Assembly: GCA_038210495.1 (NCBI GenBank)
Contig: JBBQWR010000004.1
Coordinates: 1-64,000 of the forward strand
DNA: 64,000 nucleotides
Direction: 5' to 3'
Source: JBBQWR01 sp038210495
GTDB lineage: Bacteria; Planctomycetota; Planctomycetia; Pirellulales; DATAWG01
Below the pieces are notes generated by a model that ran no database searches, was not told the DNA's origin, and worked only from the letters and a program-made list of their open reading frames with translations. Shown piece by piece: positions 8,662 to 17,978 of this stretch (within the stretch, counting starts at the first letter, position 1; the number at the start of each line of letters is the position of its first letter). Both the position numbers and the translations under genes were made by a program.

Positions 8662-9726
8662 TCATTTCCGCGCCGGAGCAGCGCCGATCGCGGGCAATTG
8701 AGCTTGGCCACCGGGAGCGGCGGCGCTTTGAGCCGTTCCCTGGGGCGAAGGTGACGCGGCGGGCAGATTTTCGCGAATGTGCTTGAAACCAAACGGCGGC
8801 GCGAAGTCGCCGCCGAAGATTCCCGTGAGTCCCGTCGACTTTTGCGTCAGTTGATAGACATCGCGATTCTGGCCGCCCGGGTCCTTGATCTGGAACGCCA
8901 TCGGGAACATGTCGCTGGAGTTAAGGATCACTTGGACCTGCGAAAAGTTGGCGGCGTCGCGCTGGTATTTCGGTAGGATCTCAAGCCAGATTTGATCCTT
9001 GGCCAGTTCGCGCGGCGTAATGACGCGAATGTAGTACCGCTTTTGCAGATCATCCGCCTTCGCGTTGAACACGAAGGGCAGGGGGCCTTGCGTGATGGCT
9101 TGGCCCTGGAGCTCGGGCGGAATCGGAATTTCCTTCACCTCGCGCTTTTGATGATCGACTTGGAAGATGATTTTGCCGTCGCAGATCCAGTGATCGCCGG
9201 CCACGGTTTTCGAGAGTTCCAGTTCTTGCGTCGTGGCATTGGGGGTCCAGACTTTGGATTCGTAGATCAAGCCTTTGTCCGGCGCCTCGTACTTGATCTC
9301 ACCCGAGCGGCGGGTTTTCGCCCGCTCGATCTTTTCGCCGGGCGGCGTCGGAAAGAACACTGGATCGTATTCCCAGCGGACGAAATCGCAATAGAACGTT
9401 TTCAGCTTGCCGCTCTTGCTCTCCCAGGCGACCAAAGTCTTGTTGAGATCGTCGCGCTCTTGTTGTGTCAATTGAAACGGCGCGCGCGGAGCCGATTGAG
9501 TAGCAGTTTGAGTCTGCCCCGGCCCGCGCGGCGAGTTGACGTTCTGTTGCGGCTGCTCAGCCCCCGGCGGGCCGATCGCGACCCGCGAGCCACTGGGCAC
9601 GCCGTCGTTGGGCCCGGCGTAATACAAATCGCTTCGAGCCGGCGGCGCCTTTTGCCCCAGCGCAATGCTCGTTCCCGACAAACCAACGACGAGCAACGCC
9701 GCCAACAAAGATCGGACAAGAGTCAT
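8662..9726 (-). CDS. Secreted planctomycete-type protein (TIGR03009-like)
   Basis: ATG 9726 gives a clear signal peptide (MTLVRSLLAALLVVGLSGTSIALG). A Gln/Pro-rich low-complexity stretch follows, then a folded region with LKTFYCDFVRWEYDPVFFP, IKYEAPDKGLIYES, GDHWICDGKIIFQVDHQKREV and LPFVFNAKADDLQKRYYIRV. This reads like the planctomycete-restricted family I remember as TIGR03009, which resembles LolA-type carriers in having a long beta-rich body; that likeness is inference. The end is again Pro/Ala-rich. Function is unknown; export is likely. The frame extends upstream to 9897 but without a better start. Confidence 0.75.
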   Translation of the reverse strand: MTLVRSLLAALLVVGLSGTSIALGQKAPPARSDLYYAGPNDGVPSGSRVAIGPPGAEQPQQNVNSPRGPGQTQTATQSAPRAPFQLTQQERDDLNKTLVAWESKSGKLKTFYCDFVRWEYDPVFFPTPPGEKIERAKTRRSGEIKYEAPDKGLIYESKVWTPNATTQELELSKTVAGDHWICDGKIIFQVDHQKREVKEIPIPPELQGQAITQGPLPFVFNAKADDLQKRYYIRVITPRELAKDQIWLEILPKYQRDAANFSQVQVILNSSDMFPMAFQIKDPGGQNRDVYQLTQKSTGLTGIFGGDFAPPFGFKHIRENLPAASPSPQGTAQSAAAPGGQAQLPAIGAAPARK

Positions 9727-9890
9727 CAGGCGTTCCCAAACAAAAAGGACCGGCAGGCCAGCAGGAGCAATCACAACATTAGGCGCATTTCCGCGGGCCA
9801 GGATTGTAGCAATCAACCCGAAGTGGCCAAAGGTCAGTTCATTGGTTGGGGAACGTTGGAACGCAATGGGGTTCTCCGTCGCGGTGAATT

Positions 9891-10010
9891 TTGCCACGAC
9901 GCATGCGAATTTGTCCGGCCGGAATGACGTTTCACTGTCTCTGTCGATCAGTGGCTCGGCTGACGTTCTTCGAGAAGGACTCGGACTACGAAGTCTTCAA
10001 GCGGGTATTC
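9891..10010 (+). pseudogene. RAYT (REP-associated Y1 transposase) amino-terminal remnant
   Basis: The frame reads MPRRMRICPAGMTFHC, then SVARLTFFEKDSDYEVFKRVF. This resembles the opening of RAYT/IS200-like transposases, where a PAG-x-T-x-H-V-x-N-R-x-V-x-R-x-x-x-F-x-x-D-x-D-(F/Y)-x-x-F pattern is usual. Similarity ends after about 40 residues out of roughly 200-250, and no HUH or catalytic Tyr region is present. It lies in the gap 9727-10056. RAYT enzymes move REP palindromes, so the remnant fits the repeat-rich surroundings. The family call is from recalled motifs. Confidence 0.6.
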
Positions 10011-10056
10011 CCGTCCGGCGGATTTATTCGCGTTCGCTCAATGGTGGCATTCCGGC

Positions 10057-11934
10057 TCACCGGCGACCGGGAAGGAAATGATTCATTTCCGCGATGGCGA
10101 GCGTGAACCAAAAGGTGCTGCCGTGAGCCGGCTCGCTTTCCACGCCGATCTGGCCGCCGTGTGCTTCGACGATCTCTTTGCATAGCGAAAGACCCAGGCC
10201 CGCGGCGCCGGAGGTTGCGCCCGGAACGCGAAAAAAACGATCGAAGATCGCGGTTTGATAGTCTTTGGGAATTCCATCGCCCGTGTCGCTGATCTCGAAT
10301 CGAACGACTCCGTGACCGTGGGCGCCGTCGATCCGGATGCCCCGGACTCGAATAATGCCGCGCGGCGGCGTATGGCGGATGGCGTTGACTAGCAGATTGT
10401 GAAACACGATTCGCAGCCGCTCCGCGTCGGCCATGATCGACTCGTGAATCAGGATCGACTCGACTTGCAACTGAATCTGCTTTTGCGCGGCCGCTTCTTT
10501 GATCGGTAGCGTCGCCGTCTCCATCAATTCTCCGGCGTCGAGCGGTTTCAGGTCCATTTCCATGCGTCCGGCCTGAATTCGAGCCAAGTTGAGCAGTTCG
10601 TCCACGGTCGCTTGCAGACGTTCGCATTCCTCGCGGGCGGCATGCAACAAATCGCTCTGCTTGTCGGTAAGCGGACCGGCGACTCCGTCCAAGCAAAGAT
10701 GGACAGCCATTCGCAGCGAAGTCAGCGGCGTTCGAAACTCATGAGCCACGGTGGCCACTAGGCCGTTCTTGAGCTCATCCAGGCGCCGCAAACGCGTGAC
10801 GTCCTGAAGGATCGCCGTCATCCCGGTGATCTTGCCGTCGTCCTCGCATACCGGCGTGGCGCGAAGCAAATACCAACGCGGCGCCGCCGCGGTTTGAACG
10901 TCGAAAGCCTCTTCGAAGCCGCTGGGCAGAAACGGGCCTTTGCCCCGCAGCACATGAGTCTTGGCGCGATCGAGCATCGCGCGAACGACCGGCGGAAGCG
11001 TACTTAAGGTCTTCGTAGTCGACTCCTGGCCATCTGCCGACCATAGCGAATCGGCTTCGGTATTCGCTTTGAGGATGTTTCCCTCGGCGTTGAAAACGAT
11101 GACCGGGTCGGGAATGCTGTCGATCGTCGCCTGAGACGCGCGGTGGGCCAGGAGCAATTCGCCCAGCGAGCTTTCGCGATATTCCTGGAGATGCTCGGCC
11201 ATCAGATTGAATTGCCCGGCCAACTGGCCGATCTCATCGCGGCTAGTCACGAGCGCCCGGGCGGCGAAATCTTTCTTGCCCAAGCGGTTCACGGCCATGG
11301 TGAGCAGCGAGAGCGGGCGAAGGAGCCTGCGCGTGAGAACGAACGACGCGAGCGCGCCAATCACCAAGGCCCCGATCGCCGCGGTCGAGACGATGGCGTT
11401 AGACGATCGGCCGAGCGACAAGGCATCCTTGGCCTTCGTCAGCATGGCGTCTTGGTTGATATTGAGAATTTCGTCCGCGGCGTCTTTCGTAGAGACAAAC
11501 TGCGGTTGGAGGACGTCGAAATACCGTTTCTCCAATTGGCTCGCGTCGGAAGATTTGAAGAAGTCGCCGAGTTGCTTTTGGTAGCCGGTCCACAATTGCC
11601 TCAGCTTCTTGGTCACGCCATCTTCATTGCGGTCAAATTCCGTGATGTTCTGCTCCTGAACTCGGAGCTCATCTTCAAATTTCTGGGCGTGATCGGCGAT
11701 TTGGGCGTCGCTTCGCTCCGCGTCGCCGGCGAGCTTGAATAGCGCCGCGCTGTCGAGCCGTTCCAGAGACTCCTTCATGCGCTGCGCCGCCAAGACGCTG
11801 CGATAATTGTCTTTGAGGATCAATTGCGACTGGTCGCTGAGCGCCGTAATGCTCTTGACGGCGACCAGGCCCACGAGGACCAAGGCGAGGGCGAGCGGAA
11901 GTTGGGCCAACAGGAGTTTCGCTCGCAGACTCAT
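10057..11934 (-). CDS. Membrane sensor histidine kinase of the kdp locus
   Basis: Helix one (LLLAQLPLALALVLVGLVAV) begins at the amino end. A periplasmic helical region resembling a four-helix-bundle sensor runs to the second helix near residue 180, followed by a HAMP-like region, a PAS domain (VIVFNAEGNILKAN), the phosphoacceptor box VAHEFRTPLTSL and the ATP-binding boxes DTGDGIP and GLGLSLCKEIVEAHGG. The start ATG at 11934 overlaps the stop of the KdpD-like gene (ATGA), so the two are translationally coupled. In E. coli the KdpD sensor and kinase are one polypeptide; here they are two genes. The partner is probably the NtrC-type regulator at 19583-20971, since no kdpE is present. The ligand is unknown. 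Confidence 0.85.
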   Translation of the reverse strand: MSLRAKLLLAQLPLALALVLVGLVAVKSITALSDQSQLILKDNYRSVLAAQRMKESLERLDSAALFKLAGDAERSDAQIADHAQKFEDELRVQEQNITEFDRNEDGVTKKLRQLWTGYQKQLGDFFKSSDASQLEKRYFDVLQPQFVSTKDAADEILNINQDAMLTKAKDALSLGRSSNAIVSTAAIGALVIGALASFVLTRRLLRPLSLLTMAVNRLGKKDFAARALVTSRDEIGQLAGQFNLMAEHLQEYRESSLGELLLAHRASQATIDSIPDPVIVFNAEGNILKANTEADSLWSADGQESTTKTLSTLPPVVRAMLDRAKTHVLRGKGPFLPSGFEEAFDVQTAAAPRWYLLRATPVCEDDGKITGMTAILQDVTRLRRLDELKNGLVATVAHEFRTPLTSLRMAVHLCLDGVAGPLTDKQSDLLHAAREECERLQATVDELLNLARIQAGRMEMDLKPLDAGELMETATLPIKEAAAQKQIQLQVESILIHESIMADAERLRIVFHNLLVNAIRHTPPRGIIRVRGIRIDGAHGHGVVRFEISDTGDGIPKDYQTAIFDRFFRVPGATSGAAGLGLSLCKEIVEAHGGQIGVESEPAHGSTFWFTLAIAEMNHFLPGRR

Positions 11935-13079
11935 CGCGGCGGTTCCTTCTCGTCGAGCGAAACGATGTGGAGATCGAAGCCGCGCGAATCGCGCACCAAA
12001 CGGTCGATCGTGCCGCGTCCCAAGAGCCGTTTCCACCAGGGCTGCTCCGTACGGCCGATCACGATATGGGCCACGGCGTGCGCGCCGGCAAAATCCAACA
12101 GCGCCGTCACGATATCGTGGGCCTGCAACCGGACGACCTCGGCGCCCAGTTCCTTGGCCATCGAGATCGTTGAAATCAATTGTCGCTGGATGGCCGAGTC
12201 GATTCGATCGGGCGACTCGCCGGGCGTTTCCACATAGACGGCGACCCAGTCGGTATTGAGTCGACCCGCGAGCCGCGAACCGCGTCGCAAGAGGGCTGCG
12301 CCGCGAGGCGATTTCGAGGACACGCAGACCATCACTCGCTCGGCCGCGGACTTATGGTCGTCGGCGCCGAGCGATCGCACCGAGGCCGTGCGATCGACGC
12401 TCTCGGCGACTTCGCGGAGAGCCAGTTCGCGGAGCGTCGCGAGATTATCCTTGCGAAAAAAATGCTCGAGCGCCGTCGCGACTTTCTCGGCCGCGTAGAT
12501 TTTCCCGGATTGCAACCGCTCGACCAGATCTTCGATCGCCAAATCGAGGTTAACGATTTGGTCGGCCTGCTTCAAAAAGCTGTCAGGCACCGTTTCTCGG
12601 ATGACGACCCCTGTCGCTCGCTCGACAACGTCCTTCAGGCTTTCAAGATGCTGGATGTTGAGCGCGCCGATCACGTTGATGCCGGCGGCGAGAATGTCTT
12701 GGACATCCTGATAGCGCTTATTGTGCTTCGAGCCGGGCGGATTCGTATGAGGCAACTCGTCGACGATCGCAACCGCCGGGCGCCGGGCGATAATCGCGTT
12801 GAGGTCCATGTCGTCGACCGTGAACCCGCGATAGGCGACCTGACGGCGGGGTACAATCTCCAGGCCTTCGGTTAGGGCGGCCGTTTCGGCGCGACCGTGC
12901 GTCTCGACGAACCCGATCACCACGTCGATTCCGCGCCGCCGAAGCGCATGCGTTTCTTCGAGCATTCGGTAGGTTTTTCCGACGCCGGCCGCGAAACCGA
13001 CGTAGAGCTTCAGCCGTCCGCGCTTCGAGCGCTCGACAAGCTCGAGAAAATCTTCCGGCCGTGGCGGAGCACGTTTCAT
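11931..13079 (-). CDS. kdpD: KdpD amino-terminal sensor half (KdpD domain plus USP), stand-alone
   Basis: The KdpD domain spans about residues 10-215 with Walker A (GFAAGVGKTYRML), a Walker-B-like AIVDELPHTNPPGS and NIQHLESL. A universal-stress-protein domain follows, starting at RVMVCVSSKSP and ending IVIGRTEQPWWKRLL. The protein stops there, without the membrane helices or kinase of full-length KdpD. In E. coli this half binds ATP and c-di-AMP-type signals and modulates the kinase; here it would have to act in trans on the kinase encoded directly downstream (4-base overlap). ATG at 13079 is preferred, as it gives the usual RPEDFL-like opening. It lies 76 bases after kdpC. Confidence 0.9.
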   Translation of the reverse strand: MKRAPPRPEDFLELVERSKRGRLKLYVGFAAGVGKTYRMLEETHALRRRGIDVVIGFVETHGRAETAALTEGLEIVPRRQVAYRGFTVDDMDLNAIIARRPAVAIVDELPHTNPPGSKHNKRYQDVQDILAAGINVIGALNIQHLESLKDVVERATGVVIRETVPDSFLKQADQIVNLDLAIEDLVERLQSGKIYAAEKVATALEHFFRKDNLATLRELALREVAESVDRTASVRSLGADDHKSAAERVMVCVSSKSPRGAALLRRGSRLAGRLNTDWVAVYVETPGESPDRIDSAIQRQLISTISMAKELGAEVVRLQAHDIVTALLDFAGAHAVAHIVIGRTEQPWWKRLLGRGTIDRLVRDSRGFDLHIVSLDEKEPPR

Positions 13080-13155
13080 CGATTCATTTCGGGCCAACGA
13101 AAGCTCAAACCCCCGATTGGTTAAGGCAAGTCGGAGACTTACAGGCGGCTCGCAA

Positions 13156-13773
13156 TTACTTTGCGGCCTCAGGGCGACCAAACGCCCCGTCCAGAGCCTG
13201 ATTCAAAGATAGCACGTTGACTCGCGATTCGCCGAGCAGGCCAAATGCGCGGCCTTTAACTTCCCCCGCGATAACCTTACGCACGCGATCGACGGAAACG
13301 GCCCGTGACTGAGCGACCCTCGGGGCCTGCCACAGGGCCGCCTCAGGAGATAGATCCGGATCCAATCCGCTGGCAGACGCCGTCACCAGTTCATCCGGAA
13401 CGGGGCCGACGGCGGCCGGATTCTCCCTAACCAAACGCTCGACGTCGCCCTTGATTCGGTCGTAGAGCGCCTGGGATGTAGGGCCATAATTCGACGCCCC
13501 CGAATTCGTCGCGTTGTATGGCTTGGCCTTCGTCGAATCCGACTCGTCGTTCGTCGCCGAAGGGCGCGGCTGCACATAGGCAGCGCTTGTGAAATTTTGG
13601 CCGATTAATTCAGAGCCCACCACAATGCCGCGCTCGTCCGTGACAAGACTGCCATTGGCCGCGTGCGGCGCGACAACTTGAGCTAGCCCCGTCATCACCA
13701 GCGGATACACGACTCCCGTAAGCACTAGCGTCACGAGCGTAACGCGCAGGGCGATCATCAATTCGGATTTCAT
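13156..13773 (-). CDS. kdpC: Potassium-transporting ATPase subunit KdpC
   Basis: KdpC is the single-span subunit that contacts KdpB and stabilises the KdpFABC high-affinity K+ pump. The membrane helix is near residues 5-35 (ALRVTLVTLVLTGVVYPLVMTGLAQ). The periplasmic body shows VGSELIGQNFTSAAYVQPRPSAT, PVPDELVTASASGLDPDLSPEAALWQAPRVA and the closing VNVLSLNQALD, all typical. About 205 residues is the usual length. The ATG at 13773 sits directly after the kdpB stop codon, so translation is coupled. Confidence 0.97.
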   Translation of the reverse strand: MKSELMIALRVTLVTLVLTGVVYPLVMTGLAQVVAPHAANGSLVTDERGIVVGSELIGQNFTSAAYVQPRPSATNDESDSTKAKPYNATNSGASNYGPTSQALYDRIKGDVERLVRENPAAVGPVPDELVTASASGLDPDLSPEAALWQAPRVAQSRAVSVDRVRKVIAGEVKGRAFGLLGESRVNVLSLNQALDGAFGRPEAAK

Positions 13774-13774
13774 C

Positions 13775-15880
13775 TCAAGCTCCAGTTCCAGCAAGGTGCA
13801 GCGCCACCAGCGCCATGTCGATCAATTTGATACCAACGAATGGGGCGATCACGCCGCCCACGCCGTAAATCAACATCGACCGCCGCAAAAGCGCCGCCGC
13901 TCCCACCGGGCGATATTTCACGCCTCTCAGGGCCAGCGGAATCAACATCACGATGATGACCGCATTGAAAATCACCGCGGAGACAATCGCGCTGAGAGGC
14001 GTGGTCAAATTCATCACGTTCAGCGGCGCGATCGCCGGATATACGCACATGAACATGGCCGGAAGAATCGCGAAATACTTGGCCACGTCGTTCGCGATCG
14101 AGAACGTGGTCAGCGCTCCCCGCGTCATGAGCAACTGTTTGCCGATTTCGACGACCTCGAGCAGCTTCGTCGGATCGGAATCCAGATCGATCATATTGCC
14201 GGCTTCTTTGGCGGCCTGCGTGCCGGTATTCATTGCCATGCCGACGTCGGCCTGTGCCAGAGCCGGGGCGTCGTTGGTGCCGTCGCCGGTCATCGCGACG
14301 AGCTTTCCCTTGGCTTGCTCCTCCTTGATGAGCCGCATTTTCGCTTCGGGCGTGGCTTCGGCCAAATAATCGTCCACGCCCGCTTCCTCGGCGATTGCTT
14401 TGGCGGTGCGCGGATTGTCTCCCGTGATCATCACCGTGCGAATGCTCATCGCGCGAAATCGATCGAAGCGATCGGTGATGCCTACTTTGACGACGTCTTT
14501 GAGATGTACCACGCCGAGCGTGCGCGAGCCGCGCGAAACGGCGAGCGGCGTTCCGCCGTCATCGGCGATCCGATTGGCGAATGTCGTTAACTCAACCGGC
14601 GAGTGCCCGCCCAGCGTGGCGACGTGCGCGGCGACTCCATCCACGGCCCCCTTTCGTATGATTTCACCGTCGAAATCGCAGCCGCTCATGCGAGTATAGG
14701 CGCTGAATGGAATGAACTTCGCCGCCCTATTGAGCGCCAAGGCCTGCTTGGGGTGATGCTGGGCGATGAACGAAATGATCGAGCGACCCTCGGGCGTTTC
14801 GTCGGCCTGACTGGCGAAATGGGCCGCCTCGGCCAGTTCTTCCACGCGCACGCCGGGTAATGGTAGCAGGGCGCTAGCCATCCGATTGCCGATAGTGATC
14901 GTGCCCGTCTTATCGAGGAGCAACACGTCCACGTCGCCGGCCGCTTCGATGGCCCGACCGCTCATGGCCAATACATTTTTGCGAATCAGCCGGTCCATGC
15001 CGGCGATGCCGATGGCCGAGAGCAGCCCTCCGATCGTGGTTGGAATGAGACACACGAGGAGGGCCACCATGACCGTCGCGGAGAGTCGGTTGTCGCTATA
15101 CAGGGCCAACGGGACGAGCGTCGCACAAGCGAACAGGAAAACCACGGTCAGGCCGACCAGCAAGATGTGCAAGGCGATTTCATTCGGGGTCTTCTGTCTG
15201 GCGGCGCCTTCGACCAATGAGATCATCCGATCGAGGAACGATTCACCCGGATTGGACGTGATTTGGACGACGATTCGGTCAGAGAGAACCTTGGTGCCGC
15301 CAGTCACGGCGGAGCGATCGCCGCCGCTCTCGCGAATCACGGGCGCCGATTCGCCGGTGATCGCCGATTCGTCGACCGAGGCGATGCCCTCGACGATTTC
15401 GCCGTCACCGGGAATAAGCTGTCCGGCCTCGACGATTACCCGGTCTCCACGGCGCAGCGTGGCGGCGGAGACCTCCATCTCGCGACCGTCGACAAGTTTG
15501 CGAGCCGTCGTTTCTTTACGCATTTTTCGCAACGTTGCGGCTTGAGCCTTGCCTCGGCCCTCGGCGACCGCCTCCGCAAAATTGGCGAACAGCACGGTGA
15601 ACCACAACCAGATGGTTACCGATCCCGTGAACCAAAGCCAAGTCGTGGGCCAAGCGGATTCGGCGCCCTGGAACCACTGCGGCAGGGGCGGAATCGAAGA
15701 CGGCGAGAACAGATCGCGCAGCCAGAGCACCGTGCAGAGCACACTACCGACTTCGACGACGAACATCACCGGATTTTTATTGAGGTGCCGCGGAGAGAGC
15801 TTCTTCACGCTATCGAGAGCGGCCCGGCCGATGATGGCCTTGTCGAACAACGAAAGCGATTTAGCGCGAGGACCAGCCAT
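13775..15880 (-). CDS. kdpB: Potassium-transporting P-type ATPase subunit KdpB
   Basis: This is the catalytic P-type ATPase of the Kdp pump. Visible landmarks are the KdpB amino helices (NPVMFVVEVGS), the actuator loop SVDESAITGES (TGES at residues 175-178), CLIPTTIGGLL in the membrane, the phosphorylation motif DKTGT (Asp about 323), the hinge MTGDGTNDAPALAQADVGMAM and the carboxyl helices. At 701 residues it is full length and every key residue seen is intact. It follows kdpA by 79 bases. It is the reference for the truncated, TGES-less paralogue at 18746-19501. Confidence 0.98.
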   Translation of the reverse strand: MAGPRAKSLSLFDKAIIGRAALDSVKKLSPRHLNKNPVMFVVEVGSVLCTVLWLRDLFSPSSIPPLPQWFQGAESAWPTTWLWFTGSVTIWLWFTVLFANFAEAVAEGRGKAQAATLRKMRKETTARKLVDGREMEVSAATLRRGDRVIVEAGQLIPGDGEIVEGIASVDESAITGESAPVIRESGGDRSAVTGGTKVLSDRIVVQITSNPGESFLDRMISLVEGAARQKTPNEIALHILLVGLTVVFLFACATLVPLALYSDNRLSATVMVALLVCLIPTTIGGLLSAIGIAGMDRLIRKNVLAMSGRAIEAAGDVDVLLLDKTGTITIGNRMASALLPLPGVRVEELAEAAHFASQADETPEGRSIISFIAQHHPKQALALNRAAKFIPFSAYTRMSGCDFDGEIIRKGAVDGVAAHVATLGGHSPVELTTFANRIADDGGTPLAVSRGSRTLGVVHLKDVVKVGITDRFDRFRAMSIRTVMITGDNPRTAKAIAEEAGVDDYLAEATPEAKMRLIKEEQAKGKLVAMTGDGTNDAPALAQADVGMAMNTGTQAAKEAGNMIDLDSDPTKLLEVVEIGKQLLMTRGALTTFSIANDVAKYFAILPAMFMCVYPAIAPLNVMNLTTPLSAIVSAVIFNAVIIVMLIPLALRGVKYRPVGAAALLRRSMLIYGVGGVIAPFVGIKLIDMALVALHLAGTGA

Positions 15881-15959
15881 GGCGACGTTACTCCGATCGA
15901 TTCTTCGACTGACCTATTCGATTGCCGGACAGGCATTCACGAAGGTCGACAAAATGGAA

Positions 15960-17816
15960 TTAGAACAGGTTGCCTTGTCGGGCAAGGAAATGCTCGACGA
16001 TCGGTCCCAAGCACTGGGCCGGAAAGAACGTCAACGCGCCCACGATTACCGTCACGCCGACCAGCAAAATTGCAAACAGGGGCCCGTTGGTCGGAAAAGT
16101 GCCCAAGCCGGGCGCCACCGTTTTCTTGCCGACCATCGAGCCGGCGATCGCCAGCACGGGCACGATCATCATGAAGCGTCCGATGAGCATGACGATCGCC
16201 ATTGTGACATTCCAGAATTTGGTATTGGCATTGATGCCGGCGAAAGCCGAGCCGTTGTTGCCGGCTGCGCTGGAGTAGGCATAGAGTATTTCCGTCAATC
16301 CATGCGGACCGGCGTTGTTGAGCGACGAGCCACTCGCGGCATGGTCTGCGTCCGAGTACAGATTATCGGCGAGCAGTAGTTTGTAATCGGTCGGCAACGG
16401 GACCGGCGCGGGATGGGCCTTGGCAACATCGGCTGCCTGTTTCTCGTATACGGCCGACCAGCCCGAGAAACCCAAAATAATCGCCGGAAAAATCAAGATG
16501 TAGAACATTGCGTATTTCATCTCGCGGGCTTCGATCTTTTTGCCCAGATACTCGGGGGTCCGCCCAACCATGAGTCCGGCGATGAAGACCGACAAGATGA
16601 CGAACACGAGCATCGCATAGAGGCCTGCGCCGACTCCGCCGAAGATCAGTTCGCCCAATTGAATGTTCGCGAGCGGAACCAGTCCACCGAGCGGCGTAAA
16701 GCTGTCGTGCATCGCATTGACGGCGCCGCACGAAGTGTCGGTTGTCACGGTGGCGAACAGTGCGGAATTGGTCACGCCGAAGCGGACCTCTTTTCCTTCC
16801 ATGTTCCCCTGAGGCTGGGCGATCTGGAATTTTGCCTTGGTTGCCAGGTCCGTCTTCAGCTTGTGGATGACAGGATTGCCGGCTGCCTCTGCCCAATAGG
16901 CAACGGCCACGCCGATCAAGAACAGGGACGACATAGCGGCAAAAATCGCCCAGCCTTGTCGCTGATCGCGAGCCATTCGTCCGTAGGTATAAGTCAAAGC
17001 GGCCGGGATGCTGAAGATCAGCAGCATTTCGACGAGATTCGTCAAAGGGGTGGGATTCTCGAACGGATGGGCGCTGTTGGCGTTAAAGAACCCGCCTCCG
17101 TTGGTGCCCAACTCCTTGATGACTTCTTGCGAAGCGACCGGCCCCATCGCGATCGTTTGCTTGCCGCCTTCGAGCGTCGTCACCTCTTGATACGGCAAGA
17201 AATTTTGGATTACGCCCTGGCTCACCAAGAACAAGCCGAGCGCAATGCTGATCGGCATGAGCACATACACGATCGAGCGAATCATATCGACCCAACAATT
17301 GCCGAGCGTTCGCGGCGCATCGGGGGACAGCCGTCTCGTCAATCCTCGAGCGACGGCAAGCGCCACCGCGATGCCGGCCGCGGCCGAGACGAAGTTATGC
17401 CAAGCCAAGGCGGCCATCTGACTCAAGTAGCTCATCGTCGTTTCGCCGACGTATGACTGCCAATTGGTATTGGTGTTGAAGCTGACCGACGTGTTGAATG
17501 CCAGTTGCTCTGGAACGGCGGCCATGCTCTGCGGATTCAGCGGCAAACGATCTTGGAGCCGCAGAATCGCGTACATGACGATCACGCCGAACAGACTGAA
17601 CGCCAGCAGGGAAAGCGCATATTGCTTCCAAGTCTGCTCTCGCTTGGGGTCCACGCCGGATAGCCAATACAGGAATCGTTCGACCGGCCCAACAAACCGC
17701 GGTAGCGGTTGCTTCGCGCCCTCGAAGACTTGAAACATGTACGCCCCGAGGGGTTTCGTAATTGCAACGATTAACACGAAAAAGAGGCCGATTTGCAGCC
17801 AACCGTGAATTGTCAT
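15960..17816 (-). CDS. kdpA: Potassium-transporting ATPase subunit KdpA
   Basis: KdpA is the channel-like subunit that selects K+. The sequence starts MTIHGWLQIGLFFVLIVAITKPLG. It carries filter-type motifs, including LGTNGGGFFNANSAHPFENPT and TTDTSCGAVNAMHDSFTPLGG, and ends in MIVPVLAIAGSMVGKK followed by TNGPLFAILLVGVTVIVGALTF. At 618 residues it is slightly longer than the E. coli protein, mainly through the loops around residues 320 and 470. kdpF ends 16 bases upstream. Confidence 0.98.
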   Translation of the reverse strand: MTIHGWLQIGLFFVLIVAITKPLGAYMFQVFEGAKQPLPRFVGPVERFLYWLSGVDPKREQTWKQYALSLLAFSLFGVIVMYAILRLQDRLPLNPQSMAAVPEQLAFNTSVSFNTNTNWQSYVGETTMSYLSQMAALAWHNFVSAAAGIAVALAVARGLTRRLSPDAPRTLGNCWVDMIRSIVYVLMPISIALGLFLVSQGVIQNFLPYQEVTTLEGGKQTIAMGPVASQEVIKELGTNGGGFFNANSAHPFENPTPLTNLVEMLLIFSIPAALTYTYGRMARDQRQGWAIFAAMSSLFLIGVAVAYWAEAAGNPVIHKLKTDLATKAKFQIAQPQGNMEGKEVRFGVTNSALFATVTTDTSCGAVNAMHDSFTPLGGLVPLANIQLGELIFGGVGAGLYAMLVFVILSVFIAGLMVGRTPEYLGKKIEAREMKYAMFYILIFPAIILGFSGWSAVYEKQAADVAKAHPAPVPLPTDYKLLLADNLYSDADHAASGSSLNNAGPHGLTEILYAYSSAAGNNGSAFAGINANTKFWNVTMAIVMLIGRFMMIVPVLAIAGSMVGKKTVAPGLGTFPTNGPLFAILLVGVTVIVGALTFFPAQCLGPIVEHFLARQGNLF

Positions 17817-17832
17817 AGCCGAAACGTGTCCT

Positions 17833-17922
17833 TCAAAAATGTTCGGGGCGCACCAGCGCGTACAGCAGATAAATCGTGAGCGCCAGCGTGAGAAAGCCGC
17901 CTGAGAAAAACTCGATGTCCAT
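17833..17922 (-). CDS. kdpF: KdpF small membrane subunit
   Basis: A 29-residue peptide, MDIEFFSGGFLTLALTIYLL followed by YALVRPEHF, matches KdpF in length, single helix and the closing YALxRPE(H/R)F pattern. KdpF stabilises the assembled pump in the membrane. It lies 16 bases before kdpA. Confidence 0.95.
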   Translation of the reverse strand: MDIEFFSGGFLTLALTIYLLYALVRPEHF

Positions 17923-17978
17923 GAAAAAGTCCTAAAGCGGTCAACGCGCCCGCGTGAAGTTCTGATGGGTCACTAGAA

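Noticed and set aside
8992..9927. 311-codon plus-strand frame opposite the secreted protein gene
   Set aside because: The minus-strand gene has a signal peptide and family motifs; this frame has none.
16413..17456. Long plus-strand frame opposite kdpA (347 codons)
   Set aside because: It is the antisense of a conserved kdpA, with His/Gln/Arg-rich composition typical of shadow frames in GC-rich DNA.
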